Shown here: in pieces, positions 22,201 through 34,090 of the stretch
Layout of the letters: each line of letters opens with the position of its first letter
Position numbering within the stretch: the stretch's first letter is position 1
Assembly: GCF_963678635.1 (NCBI RefSeq)
Contig: NC_087068.1
Location: 20,752,914 to 20,816,913, forward strand
Reading direction: 5' to 3'
DNA: 64,000 nucleotides
Origin: Symsagittifera roscoffensis
Lineage: Eukaryota > Xenacoelomorpha > Acoela > Convolutidae
Notes under the pieces: model-generated
The model's database searches: none
Told to the model about the DNA's origin: nothing
The model's input: the letters and a program-made list of their open reading frames with translations, nothing else
Program-made: the position numbers and the translations under genes

Positions 22201-25200
22201 AAAACTTGAAATTACGTTCTCAGTAGTGAGGCTCTTTCAGGGTACTCTCAAGAGTTGTACATTTTGTCTCCATATTTGACTTCTGAAAACCTTGCAGTTT
22301 TCCAGATATGACGTTTTTTGTGATTTTTTTTAAAAAAATTTTGTGAAATTTAAATTAATTTTTTTTTCAAAGTTTGAAATTCCTAACCTGTAGTTTGGGG
22401 CTGTCAGAGTAATCTCAGGAGTTGCAAATTCGGCCTCCAATTAAGAATGCTTAAATCTTTCTAGTTTAAGAGATACGACGATTTTTGTGAAATTTTTTCT
22501 GGTTTTCAAAAAAAAAAACCTCTTTTTAGAAAACTTAAGGTGAAGTTTCTCAAAATGTGAATTTCCCAGCGTTGTAGTTGGGTATTTTAAGAGTACTCTC
22601 AGGAGTTGTAAATCTTGCGCCCAAATGCGACTGCTCTATTGCTTTTAGCTTCCCAGATGTGACGTTTCATAGTCCATTTTAAATTTTTCGAAGGTCTTCA
22701 CAAAATTTATGGTTCTTCAAAATTTGTATAAAAAACTTGAATAAAATCTTTGCAAAATTTGTAATCACGACTCCTGTAATTGGGTGCTGTCAAAGCACAC
22801 TCAAAGAATGAAATCTTATTTCCAATATATGCGGTTTATCATGAGTACCGGAGGTGCGTTTTACGCTAGTTATACTTAAAAGTTTTTCATGACAACAATT
22901 TTGTTTTCGGTTTTGCTTGATTTTACCCAAGTTTTGATGGCTCAGTTGCCGTTCTATAAGTTTTTTTTGGATTTTCAACAAACGCCGTCGATTGTGTTTC
23001 TGGAAGAGTTTTTCACAAAAAGAATATTCCAGACAATCTTGAAATTTTAAATGTAGTTTTTTTTTTCATTTTTATTGGATTTAGTGGATATCCTTTTCCT
23101 TCCTGTCTGCTAGCCTACAATGCTATTTTTATGTGTTATCGAAAGTGGTGTTAAACTCCACTACGTAGAAATCTATCAAAACAACCTGAATTGTTTCAAG
23201 GTTCCAACGCATGAAAAAGTTATTTCGGAAACCAATATTGCACACTGTTTCGTGATATCATTCAGGCAAGTGCATATTTTTATACGTTTCATCTAAGAGC
23301 TGGAACTTGTTGTGCATCAATTTAGGCGTTCAAATTTAATTGAAAAATTTCAATAATTCTTTGCTTGAATAGCTTGCTTCGAATTTTGCACACGAATTCA
23401 AGCTTTCAGAATAATTTGAAAAGATCCAAGCCTGCATCATTCAAATGTAAATTTGGAACGTTAGCTTTGCTTATCGCAGAATAGAAAAAAAATAATTCTT
23501 GAAAACCAATTGCAGCCATCAAAACATGTCGAACCAATTAAAGCCATCAAAAAAGTCATTGACTCAGGGCATGATAGGTTGCTCCAACATGCTTTTTTTC
23601 GCAAACCATTGCAAGCTACGCTTTGTTCAAGTTTCTATTGCTTGATGAGTTTGCTTCAAAAACTCAAACCCTGAACCAATTCGACATCAAAGTAACATTA
23701 AATATGTAGCATTATATTAAATAAGTTTCAATGCTTCGTAGCTTGCTAATGAAAATGGCTTATATTTTTTTTGTGCGAACGAGTTCATCAATTAAAACAT
23801 TTTGAAATGTTCGAGGTTCAAAGCTGGATAGCCGGCTTTAAAACCATTTAATTTTTAACTTGCCAATTTAGGCGTTGGAAAAGTTCCATTGTCCATTGGA
23901 GATTTTCAAAGTTTTATTGCTCGAAAAGCCTTGAGGTGATTTATTTTTTTTCGAAAGTTGAAAAATAATCAAAAAAATTATCAATCGTTTTTTTTTTCGG
24001 TTTCTTAGTTATTACTTTTTTCCAACTGTTTGTTGGCGATATTTTTCCAAATGGTTTTTGCCGACCGTTTGTTTTCCATCTCATTTTCTATTCGCTAGCT
24101 CTCAATGTTACGGTGACGTTTTATCGCAAATGGCGCGGAGCTCAACTTTTAGGTCCCGATCATTTTTTGTTTTTTTTTGTCAGAAAAATTCTTAAAATTT
24201 GTTCAATATTTTCGATCTTTTTTTAAATTCGAAAGTTGTGATTTTTTCAAAAAGCAAGTCGGTATTTTTTTTTCTGTTCAATTGCTCTCATTGATTCTTT
24301 TCCAACTGCCTGTTGTTAATGTTAACCGCTTTGTAAGTGTTTATTTTTAGTGTTATAAGTGTGACACTAATGCTGGCAATTGTCTTTTTCGATATACTTT
24401 CCCCAAAGTGAATTTACGTGAAATGAACGTGTTGATAGATCTAATTATTTTTCTCTTTTTTTTTCGATCTTTCGAGCAGCCTGCCATGCGATATGTTGAT
24501 ATATTGCATCTGGCGCGCGGCTCCACTTTAGCCTCTGTGGTAAAATGCTAATATTCGACCGAAAAAGAAATGTAACTGAGTAGTTTACCAATTGTGTGTC
24601 GATGTGAAAGTTATGCCAATCGTGTGCTTGTTTTGTGGGTTTCTGGTTGATCAATTCTACATTGTTCTGAAAAATGTCCGATGTGCAATAATCACTCAAT
24701 TTGAGTTTGGATTACATCAAAAATAAATATAATAACTGCCGCGTGATCACAATTTATTATTTCAAGAACACGTTGCTATGCAAAACTATTTGACTGAATA
24801 TTTTTTGCTGGACTTTCTTGCTAGATCGAAAAGCTAAAATGGGTAAAACAAAAGGACTAAAAGTTCAATGGGCTGCTTAAGGTAGAAGATATCCCAAATT
24901 GTATATGACTCCTCATGACTTCCCGTTGTTTGAATTTCACAGATCCCCGGAGTGTATAATTCTCCCTCGCGTATCTATCCTCACGAAATGGAGTTCTATA
25001 TGCGAGGAGCACGCTTCAATGACTCAGGATCAGCTAAAGGTAAGAAGGCAGGAAGTGCTGGAGGAGGGAAGAAGAAGAAGACGGTGAACTCCAATGGCAA
25101 CAGCCAGGATGGAACCACAAGTGGCAAGCAGGGATCGAATTCAGAGGATGTGTTGCCGCCAATCACCAAACTACAAGTAAGTTGAAGCACAGTCGCAAAT

Positions 25201-26610
25201 ATATTTTTATCAACAGTTAGTCAACATATAATGCTGCGTATGTTTTAAAAGACAAATTTATGTTGTCGGATTTTGGTAGTACAGTATCAGAAATCATTTC
25301 TAAATCATTTTAAACGTTCGTTATTGCCCCTTTCATTACATTGTGTTTGTTGAAATGCAATTTGGTCATCTCCAACCTGGTACATAAATAGAATTTTGTT
25401 TCTTGAAACCTTGATATTACACGGTTGTAGAGAAAAAACAGATGTTTTGGGATTTGGGTATTTACCATGAATGGAAATTTCAAACAATCGGGCAAATTCA
25501 ACTGAGGTTATTTGAAAAAAATGCCAGGTGGGTCAAACGGTAAAAAGGCCTTCAATTGTGGTTTCCAGGGACCCTTCCGCAACCCTCATGAGGTGCATGC
25601 TCAGAGGAAGAAGCCCCTGCAGCCCACTCTGAGGGTGGAGACTGACTTCACTAGTCTGGAAGAAGCACAGAAGCAACTGCAGCTGGAGGAGTGGAGGGCC
25701 AGGGTGGTGGATGACACGTGAGTGATAGACTTCTGATCACATTTACTTTTATCCAATCCAAACTCGTCTCGCTTGTCTCGATCCTCTTACTTTGTCCAAG
25801 GGAGGCGGGGCGGTCGGTCTGGGAGAAGATAGAGAAAAATGCCAAAAAAACTCGATGCAAACCTTTAACATTGAATTTAGCGCACCATATGATAAAGCGA
25901 TGTGTCTATTTACATTGGGTTAAGAAATACTAGAGATGGCTTGTAGAAAGCAACAGTAAAAACTCAGGGAGCTGTTAAAAGTCTGCTTTTACTTACAGCC
26001 GTTAGTTAGTAGAAAAAAGCGTATTACAGCGCTGTAATGACAGCGTTCAATATATACTTTGAAGGAGTTAAATTTCTAGTCCTGATCTGATACCACTGTA
26101 CACGGCCCAATATAATGCAAAGTATCAGTCGATGTTTGTCGACTTGGATTAGACTTTGGGGCCTTCCCATTCATTGCTTTATCATTTTCGTACAATTTTT
26201 GTTTTTTATTTAGGGTTTGCTGACTTGAGGAGAATAATGCATTGATTGTTTTCTTTTGCGTTTTTCTTACAGCAATGGGTTTTCTTACAGAAATGGCTGA
26301 CAAGAAATTGATTAATTGTCTTTTCTGAGAGCAATAACCACAATTCATCAACGTTTTCCATATTTGATGAATTGTGCTTGAGTTTGAAGTGTGATTTTTT
26401 AGTTGGCAGCCTTTCACTCAGTTCAGATATCCGTACAAAAAACTGATGCACAGCTCTTCGGAGTACGGACACCTGAAGGACGACTACCTGAGAGAAGATG
26501 AACCCACTAAACGGGTGACAGAGGGCGACTTCAAACGACTCACTTCACCAGTCCCCCTGTTCGACAAGTTCGGAAGCACTTACTCCAAAGGAGCAGGCGC
26601 AATCTGTTGA
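13231..26610 (+). CDS. SPATA17: SPATA17 homolog (IQ-motif protein), 8 coding exons, 369 aa
   Basis: Exons: 13231-13298, 13379-13468, 13540-13621, 15295-15345, 15421-15648, 24943-25176, 25569-25717, 26403-26610 (TGA 26608-26610). All junctions are GT-AG and keep phase, and the 369-aa product is close to the roughly 360-aa vertebrate protein. The ATG at 13231 gives the family-like MA..LKLQE start; an AG at 13223-13224 suggests an upstream non-coding exon. Three IQ motifs (IQSWYRG near 39-45, VQRTWRG 62-68, IQKRWRG 98-104) should bind calmodulin. Coiled, Lys/Glu-rich residues 115-165 follow, then IPGVYNSP (174-181), LPPITKLQ, GPFRNPHEV, LQPTLRVE and the terminal LFDKFGSTYSKGAG block, all in SPATA17 order. 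The family is linked to sperm and ciliated cells. Intron 5 (9.3 kb) holds a tandem repeat array. Exons 6-8 exist a second time at 30325-31992, so either set can supply the C-terminus. Confidence 0.9.
13622..15294 (+). other. SPATA17 intron 3
   Basis: 1.67 kb of AT-rich intron. No gene. A weak tRNA-like stretch lies near 15040-15110, and a 'GCGAAGGGCACCTTCGCCTC' type degenerate repeat at about 15175-15205 recurs near 13150, 34060 and 55605. Confidence 0.5.
15346..15420 (+). other. short stop-free intron 4 of SPATA17 (75 bases)
   Basis: The intron has a GTAAGT donor and a TTACAG acceptor. Its length is a multiple of three and it has no in-frame stop, so the frame stays open if it is retained, adding 25 residues inside IQ motif 3 (between K97 and I98). 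Splicing is supported because the joined exons restore the family IQxxWRG motif. Confidence 0.75.
15895..16172 (+). repeat. tRNA-derived SINE copy 2
   Basis: The same layout as the copy at 9590: tRNA-like head with GGTTGGAATC at 16006-16015 preceded by AACGAATACGCCTGAGACGG, then GGCTTAGTTGCC. It runs directly into the 'TTATGCTCCCCTCTGGATTG' phrase that begins the tandem array, so the array unit appears to have captured the SINE tail. Confidence 0.55.
16173..22667 (+). repeat. four tandem units of about 1.64 kb (intron 5 of SPATA17)
   Basis: Units start at about 16173, 17750, 19393 and 21037. Unit 1 is shorter because it lacks about 65 bases present in the others near 18195-18260. Copies differ at only scattered bases. 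Each unit has a 'CCCCTCTGGATTGCACAAG' start and a CTGTCTGTCTGTA stretch. About seven internal subrepeats of roughly 170 bases follow, each with a GGTACTCTCAGGAGTTG segment and a GAGATATGACGTTTTTT end. The array is non-coding; short ORFs in it recur only because the DNA repeats. Confidence 0.9.
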
Positions 26611-26947
26611 ACTGCCCCTGATTAATGAAATAACATCTAGTCATGAATGATAAAAGCGTCTATTGTAAATTGTATATAGAATTGTCTCTGTAAAAACTGT
26701 ATATGAATCAACTAATTCACTAGATTTAATGCTAAATGTTGTGAGAAGTTTCGAAGTAACCAGATTGCAAGCTTGCTTAATCTAGGAAATTTTCCCTATA
26801 CACTAGGCTCAGACTGTAATAAGGATAGCCGGTTGCTGTACTTGTAGTGCAAATTGTTATCAGTTCCGTTTAAATTCAGGGCGACTGAATTAGATGGATA
26901 ACTGTAAGAATGAGAGGTAACATGGGTAAAATTACATTAACATATTA
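21565..26947 (+). repeat. left copy of a 5.38-kb tandem duplication (SPATA17 exons 6-8)
   Basis: Runs from GTTTAAATTCAG inside array unit 4 to AACATATTA after the SPATA17 stop. It matches 26948-32331 base for base apart from about eight single-base or 1-2-base differences found by eye, for example near 22272, 24166, 26065 and 26660. Confidence 0.9.
22668..24942 (+). other. unique part of SPATA17 intron 5
   Basis: AT-rich intron sequence with poly-T runs and degenerate dispersed repeat pieces near 23085-23165, 24080-24150 and 24470-24540. No exon with family similarity was seen. It is present again at 28052-30324 in the duplicated copy. Confidence 0.5.
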
Positions 26948-29900
26948 GTTTAAATTCAGTTTTTATTTCATCAAGTTTGTAATTAGCAACCCAATAGGAA
27001 CAACCAAATCCTTGTAGTTTTCGAGATATGACGTTTTTTATGATTTTTCAAAAACTTATATTTTAAAAAATTCCAATGTGTTGAAGATCTCAGTCCTGTT
27101 GTTGGATTTTGTGAGGGTACTCTCAGGGGTTTCAAATCTTGCCTCTAATTATGGCTGCTCAAATCCTTGTAGTTTTCGAGATATGACGTTTTTTTTTGGA
27201 TTTAAAAAAAAATTCTGAAATTTTAGATATAAAAAAATCACAAAAATTGACATTCCCATCTCGGTGCTGAAGTTTTGTCAGGGTACTCTCAGGAGTTGCT
27301 ATTTTTGCCTCCAAATAAGACTGCTCAAATCCTTGTAATTTTTGAGATATGACGTTTTTTATGATTTTCTCCGAAATTTTCAAAAAAAAAAATTAGATAT
27401 TAAAAAATTCCAAAATTTGAAGATCTCAATCCTGTTATTGGAATCTGTGATGGTACTCTCATGGGGTTGCAAATCTTGCCTCTGAATATGTCTGCTCAAA
27501 ATCTTGTAGTTTTCGAGATATGACGTTTTTTTAGGATTTTCTCACAATTTTTTTCAGAGAACTTGTGTATGAATATTTTTCATAAAACTTGAAATTACGT
27601 TCTCAGTAGTGAGGCTCTTTCAGGGTACTCTCAAGAGTTGTACGTTTTGTCTCCAAATTTGACTTCTGAAAACCTTGCAGTTTTCCAGATATGACGTTTT
27701 TTGTGATTTTTTTTAAAAAAATTTTGTGAAATTTAAATTAATTTTTTTTTCAAAGTTTGAAATTCCTAACCTGTAGTTGGGGGCTGTCAGAGTAATCTCA
27801 GGAGTTGCAAATTCGGCCTCCAATTAAGAATGCTTAAATCTTTCTAGTTTAAGAGATACGACGATTTTTGTGAAATTTTTTCTGGTTTTCAAAAAAAAAA
27901 ACCTCTTTTTAGAAAACTTAAGGTGAAGTTTCTCAAAATGTGAATTTCCCAGCGTTGTAGTTGGGTATTTTAAGAGTACTCTCAGGAGTTGTAAATCTTG
28001 CGCCCAAATGCGACTGCTCTATTGCTTTTAGCTTCCCAGATGTGACGTTTCATAGTCCATTTTAAATTTTTCGAAGGTCTTCACAAAATTTATGGTTCTT
28101 CAAAATTTGTATAAAAAACTTGAATAAAATCTTTGCAAAATTTGTAATCACGACTCCTGTAATTGGGTGCTGTCAAAGCACACTCAAAGAATGAAATCTT
28201 ATTTCCAATATATGCGGTTTATCATGAGTACCGGAGGTGCGTTTTACGCTAGTTATACTTAAAAGTTTTTCATGACAACAATTTTGTTTTCGGTTTTGCT
28301 TGATTTTACCCAAGTTTTGATGGCTCAGTTGCCGTTCTATAAGTTTTTTTTGGATTTTCAACAAACGCCGTCGATTGTGTTTCTGGAAGAGTTTTTCACA
28401 AAAAGAATATTCCAGACAATCTTGAAATTTTAAATGTAGTTTTTTTTTTCATTTTTATTGGATTTAGTGGATATCCTTTTCCTTCCTGTCTGCTAGCCTA
28501 CAATGCTATTTTTATGTGTTATCGAAAGTGGTGTTAAACTCCACTACGTAGAAATCTATCAAAACAACCTGAATTGTTTCAAGGTTCCAACGCATGAAAA
28601 AGTTATTTCGGAAACCAATATTGCACACTGTTTCGTGATATCATTCAGGCAAGTGCATATTTTTATACGTTTCATCTAAGAGCTGGAACTTGTTGTGCAT
28701 CAATTTAGGCGTTCAAATTTAATTGAAAAATTTCAATAATTCTTTGCTTGAATAGCTTGCTTCGAATTTTGCACACGAATTCAAGCTTTCAGAATAATTT
28801 GAAAAGATCCAAGCCTGCATCATTCAAATGTAAATTTGGAACGTTAGCTTTGCTTATCGCAGAATAGAAAAAAAATAATTCTTGAAAACCAATTGCAGCC
28901 ATCAAAACATGTCGAACCAATTAAAGCCATCAAAAAAGTCATTGACTCAGGGCATGATAGGTTGCTCCAACATGCTTTTTTTCGCAAACCATTGCAAGCT
29001 ACGCTTTGTTCAAGTTTCTATTGCTTGATGAGTTTGCTTCAAAAACTCAAACCCTGAACCAATTCGACATCAAAGTAACATTAAATATGTAGCATTATAT
29101 TAAATAAGTTTCAATGCTTCGTAGCTTGCTAATGAAAATGGCTTATATTTTTTTTGTGCGAACGAGTTCATCAATTAAAACATTTTGAAATGTTCGAGGT
29201 TCAAAGCTGGATAGCCGGCTTTAAAACCATTTAATTTTTAACTTGCCAATTTAGGCGTTGGAAAAGTTCCATTGTCCATTGGAGATTTTCAAAGTTTTAT
29301 TGCTCGAAAAGCCTTGAGGTGATTTATTTTTTTTCGAAAGTTGAAAAATAATCAAAAAAATTATCAATCGTTTTTTTTTTCGGTTTCTTAGTTATTACTT
29401 TTTTCCAACTGTTTGTTGGCGATATTTTTCCAAATGGTTTTTGCCGACCGTTTGTTTTCCATCTCATTTTCTATTCGCTAGCTCTCAATGTTACGGTGAC
29501 GTTTTATCGCAAATGGCGCGGAGCTCAACTTTTAGGTCCCGATCATTTTTGTTTTTTTTTGTCAGAAAAATTCTTAAAATTTGTTCAATATTTTCGATCT
29601 TTTTTTAAATTCGAAAGTTGTGATTTTTTCAAAAAGCAAGTCGGTATTTTTTTTTCTGTTCAATTGCTCTCATTGATTCTTTTCCAACTGCCTGTTGTTA
29701 ATGTTAACCGCTTTGTAAGTGTTTATTTTTAGTGTTATAAGTGTGACACTAATGCTGGCAATTGTCTTTTTCGATATACTTTCCCCAAAGTGAATTTACG
29801 TGAAATGAACGTGTTGATAGATCTAATTATTTTTCTCTTTTTTTTTCGATCTTTCGAGCAGCCTGCCATGCGATATGTTGATATATTGCATCTGGCGCGC

Positions 29901-30324
29901 GGCTCCACTTTAGCCTCTGTGGTAAAATGCTAATATTCGACCGAAAAAGAAATGTAACTGAGTAGTTTACCAATTGTGTGTCGATGTGAAAGTTATGCCA
30001 ATCGTGTGCTTGTTTTGTGGGTTTCTGGTTGATCAATTCTACATTGTTCTGAAAAATGTCCGATGTGCAATAATCACTCAATTTGAGTTTGGATTACATC
30101 AAAAATAAATATAATAACTGCCGCGTGATCACAATTTATTATTTCAAGAACACGTTGCTATGCAAAACTATTTGACTGAATATTTTTTGCTGGACTTTCT
30201 TGCTAGATCGAAAAGCTAAAATGGGTAAAACAAAAGGACTAAAAGTTCAATGGGCTGCTTAAGGTAGAAGATATCCCAAATTGTATATGACTCCTCATGA
30301 CTTCCCGTTGTTTGAATTTCACAG
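26611..30324 (+). other. spacer between the two sets of SPATA17 terminal exons
   Basis: Holds the 3' flank of the first exon set (26611-26947), then a fifth, partial array copy (26948-28051) and a repeat of the intron sequence. There is no canonical AATAAA close to the first stop. The junction at about 26947/26948 joins 3' flank directly to mid-array sequence. Confidence 0.7.
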
Positions 30325-32331
30325 ATCCCCGGAGTGTATAATTCTCCCTCGCGTATCTATCCTCACGAAATGGAGTTCTATATGCGAGGAGCACGCTTCA
30401 ATGACTCAGGATCAGCTAAAGGTAAGAAGGCAGGAAGTGCTGGAGGAGGGAAGAAGAAGAAGACGGTGAACTCCAATGGCAACAGCCAGGATGGAACCAC
30501 AAGTGGCAAGCAGGGATCGAATTCAGAGGATGTGTTGCCGCCAATCACCAAACTACAAGTAAGTTGAAGCACAGTCGCAAATATATTTTTATCAACAGTT
30601 AGTCAACATATAATGCTGCGTATGTTTTAAAAGACAAATTTATGTTGTCGGATTTTGGTAGTACAGTATCAGAAATCATTTCTAAATCATTTTAAACGTT
30701 CGTTATTGCCCCTTTCATTACATTGTGTTTGTTGAAATGCAATTTGGTCATCTCCAACCTGGTACATAAATAGAATTTTGTTTCTTGAAACCTTGATATT
30801 ACACGGTTGTAGAGAAAAAACAGATGTTTTGGGATTTGGGTATTTACCATGAATGGAAATTTCAAACAATCGGGCAAATTCAACTGAGGTTATTTGAAAA
30901 AAATGCCAGGTGGGTCAAACGGTAAAAAGGCCTTCAATTGTGGTTTCCAGGGACCCTTCCGCAACCCTCATGAGGTGCATGCTCAGAGGAAGAAGCCCCT
31001 GCAGCCCACTCTGAGGGTGGAGACTGACTTCACTAGTCTGGAAGAAGCACAGAAGCAACTGCAGCTGGAGGAGTGGAGGGCCAGGGTGGTGGATGACACG
31101 TGAGTGATAGACTTCTGATCACATTTACTTTTATCCAATCCAAACTCGTCTCGCTTGTCTCGATCCTCTTACTTTGTCCAAGGGAGGCGGGGCGGTCGGT
31201 CTGGGAGAAGATAGAGAAAAATGCCAAAAAAACTCGATGCAAACCTTTAACATTGAATTTAGCGCACCATATGATAAAGCGATGTGTCTATTTACATTGG
31301 GTTAAGAAATACTAGAGATGGCTTGTAGAAAGCAACAGTAAAAACTCAGGGAGCTGTTAAAAGTCTGCTTTTACTTACAGCCGTTAGTTAGTAGAAAAAA
31401 GCGTATTACAGCGCTGTAATGACAGCGTTCAATATATACTTTGAAGAAGTTAAATTTCTAGTCCTGATCTGATACCACTGTACACGGCCCAATATAATGC
31501 AAAGTATCAGTCGATGTTTGTCGACTTGGATTAGACTTTGGGGCCTTCCCATTCATTGCTTTATCATTTTCGTACAATTTTTGTTTTTTATTTAGGGTTT
31601 GCTGACTTGAGGAGAATAATGCATTGATTGTTTTCTTTTGCGTTTTTCTTACAGCAATGGGTTTTCTTACAGAAATGGCTGACAAGAAATTGATTAATTG
31701 TCTTTTCTGAGAGCAATAACCACAATTCATCAACGTTTTCCATATTTGATGAATTGTGCTTGAGTTTGAAGTGTGATTTTTTAGTTGGCAGCCTTTCACT
31801 CAGTTCAGATATCCGTACAAAAAACTGATGCACAGCTCTTCGGAGTACGGACACCTGAAGGACGACTACCTGAGAGAAGATGAACCCACTAAACGGGTGA
31901 CAGAGGGCGACTTCAAACGACTCACTTCACCAGTCCCCCTGTTCGACAAGTTCGGAAGCACTTACTCCAAAGGAGCAGGCGCAATCTGTTGAACTGCCCC
32001 TGATTAATGAAATAACATCTAGTCATGAATGATAAAAGCGTCTATTTTGTAAATTGTATATAGAATTGTCTCTGTAAAAGCTGTATATGAATCAACTAAT
32101 TCACTAGATTTAATGCTAAATGTTGTGAGAAGTTTCGAAGTAACCAGATTGCAAGCTTGCTTAATCTAGGAAATTTTCCCTATACACTAGGCTCAGACTG
32201 TAATAAGGATAGCCGGTTGCTGTACTTGTAGTGCAAATTGTTATCAGTTCCGTTTAAATTCAGGGCGACTGAATTAGATGGATAACTGTAAGAATGAGAG
32301 GTAACATGGGTAAAATTACATTAACATATTA
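26948..32331 (+). repeat. right copy of the 5.38-kb tandem duplication
   Basis: Second copy of 21565-26947. After its end (..CATATTAGT) the sequence diverges into ACTAAAATAAAAATAAAATG. This unique flank contains AATAAA signals, so it probably is the original gene end. Confidence 0.9.
30325..31992 (+). CDS. SPATA17: duplicated SPATA17 terminal exons 6'-8'
   Basis: Exons 30325-30558, 30951-31099 and 31785-31992 (TGA 31990-31992) repeat exons 6-8 with the same splice sites and the same 196-codon coding content. No upstream SPATA17 exons precede them in the duplicate, so this is not a second gene. It can be used only as an alternative 3' end by skipping exons 6-8, or by splicing from exon 7 to exon 8', which has the same phase. 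The AATAAA signals at 32339-32350 lie just beyond this set, which may favour it as the expressed end. An assembly artefact (two haplotypes placed in tandem) is also possible, given the near identity. Confidence 0.75.
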
Positions 32332-32338
32332 GTACTAA

Positions 32339-32350
32339 AATAAAAATAAA
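32339..32350 (+). terminator. poly(A) signals after the second SPATA17 exon set
   Basis: Two AATAAA hexamers (32339-32344, 32345-32350) about 350 bases after the second stop codon, outside the duplicated segment. Confidence 0.5.
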
Positions 32351-32595
32351 ATGTTGTGGGAGGTCAGCCCCTCATCAAATTTCTTCATTTTTAGTTTCAA
32401 AACGCAAAAGTTTTTGAAGCAGTCAGAATTGGCTCGAAAAAACCGACCCGAATTCAAAATTCTTTTCCAATCTTCGAGAGTGGTCGGAACAATAATTAGG
32501 TGTCGGCTAGTCACAAAGGATCCATCTAAGGTTTTTGTCCTGTCTAAAGATAGTTAGTTGTATTATTTCAGTACCTCAGTAATAATTGTTTCGTT

Positions 32596-32727
32596 GACCG
32601 AAGATCATCGGTCCACAATTGAATGCGTAACAACGGTTGAATGCGAAATCATCAGTTCCACCGGTTGAATGCGACCGAAGATCATCGGTTCCACAATTGA
32701 ATGCGTAGCGACGGTTGAATGCGAAAT
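32596..32727 (+). repeat. two-copy 76-base minisatellite
   Basis: GACCGAAGATCATCGGT..CCACAATTGAATGCGTA occurs at 32596 and 32672, with an internal shorter repeat GGTTGAATGCG (four occurrences). Confidence 0.8.
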
Positions 32728-33469
32728 TTTTACGCAAAGATGGTTTTCAACTACTCAAAAGAAGTGTTTTCCTTCAAAAATGCCCAAAGTGATTTTAATT
32801 TTCAAAACGTTTTAGCGAAATTCATAAGATATATAAGTAAACACTAATTTATCGACACTTCCTCGCACGAGCAACAGTTTTATGGTGTAAGTAGTGGTTT
32901 AACTGGGTTAATTTGGAGAAAAATGTTTTTCATGACCCAATTAGTTGGAAGGTAATTATCATAACAATAAGACAATGTGCACAAACATTTATTTGAAAAA
33001 ATTGGATTGTGGGAGGAGACAAATAGCGATGTGTTCGGAAGATTTTTTAAACTAACTTATTAAATAGGACAAAAAAAAAATTGATTTATTATTGAATCTA
33101 AACAACTTCGAGCACCCATCTCACTTTTTCTAGACGTATCGCGCACGTTTATGCACCCCATGCCCTGGAGTGCGAATCTTGGCTGGATCTTTTTTTTTCA
33201 GTATGTATGAAATTGAATTGTTTCTCAGGATTACTTGAAGTGTCAGACTTCGTTTGTCAGCTCAATTTTTGTCGGTTTAGTTTCCAATGAGCCTAGTTTT
33301 TTGAAATAAACTTTTTACTGCAATTGACAGTCGTTTTGTTGTTTGTTAAAGAACTCTATCTTGAAATTTTTTTATCAAATTGCTTACGCTTGCAATTAGC
33401 AAGCATTATCAAATCGGAATATAGACTTTTTCCGTGTAAGAAGCAGCTTTTTAAAAAAAAAATCATTTG

Positions 33470-34090
33470 GTATCTTGGTTCATTATGAATTCTAATTTCT
33501 TAGTGTTCGTGGTACACTTAGCCTGAACCCCAACGAATACACCCGGGACGGTAAAAGATCTGGGTTTGAATCTGACCAGGACTTGTCTTTTTTTTTCAAA
33601 CGGAAATTCTCCGTTTTAAAAAAACTGTCAGCTTATGATTTTTCTGTTTCGTCTGCTTAGTTGCCAAATTTGATTTTTTTTGGGCTTTTAACACATCTCG
33701 CAATTTTCACTGTATTTGCTTTTAATGTTTTCATTTACTCCTGCAATTTACAATTCTACTCTTCTTGACTTTAAGATTTTTTTTCGACCTAATTAGTTTT
33801 GGCTTATTTTTAATCGGCCTGCTAACCTAATTTTGGGTTGTTCGAGGCTACCATTTTTTCTATGCCCTCCTCCGGATTGCACAAAACGTTAAAAACCTCA
33901 GTAGATTTTTTTTGCAATTAGAACAATTCCAGACAACATTTTGAAGTTTTTTTTAGCTGTGGTTGGTTCAAAAACTGTTCTGGTTTTTTTGGACTTTGTG
34001 ACTCTTTCTTCCTTTCCTGTCTGCTAGCTTCCAATGCTAATTTTGCAATATCGCAAGTGATGCAAAGCTACGCTTCGCCTCTCTGTTCGA
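33470..34090 (+). repeat. tRNA-derived SINE copy 3 with long body
   Basis: Head with GGTTTGAATC at 33563-33572 after AACGAATACACCCGGGACGG, a poly-T run, then GTCTGCTTAGTTGCC, then CTATGCCCTCCTCCGGATTG. It ends at GTCTGCTAGCTTCCAATG and GCAAAGCTACGCTTCGCCTC, the best-preserved full order of this dispersed family. Confidence 0.6.

Noticed and set aside
16173-22667. CRISPR-like array
   Set aside because: Units are 1.64 kb with 170-base subrepeats, no short repeat-spacer pattern, and the setting is an animal intron.
25718-25933. 71-codon ORF in SPATA17 intron 7
   Set aside because: Begins at the splice donor and has no similarity to the family; present identically in the duplicate as intron.
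30325-31992. A second complete SPATA17 gene
   Set aside because: Only exons 6-8 are duplicated; exons 1-5 occur once.
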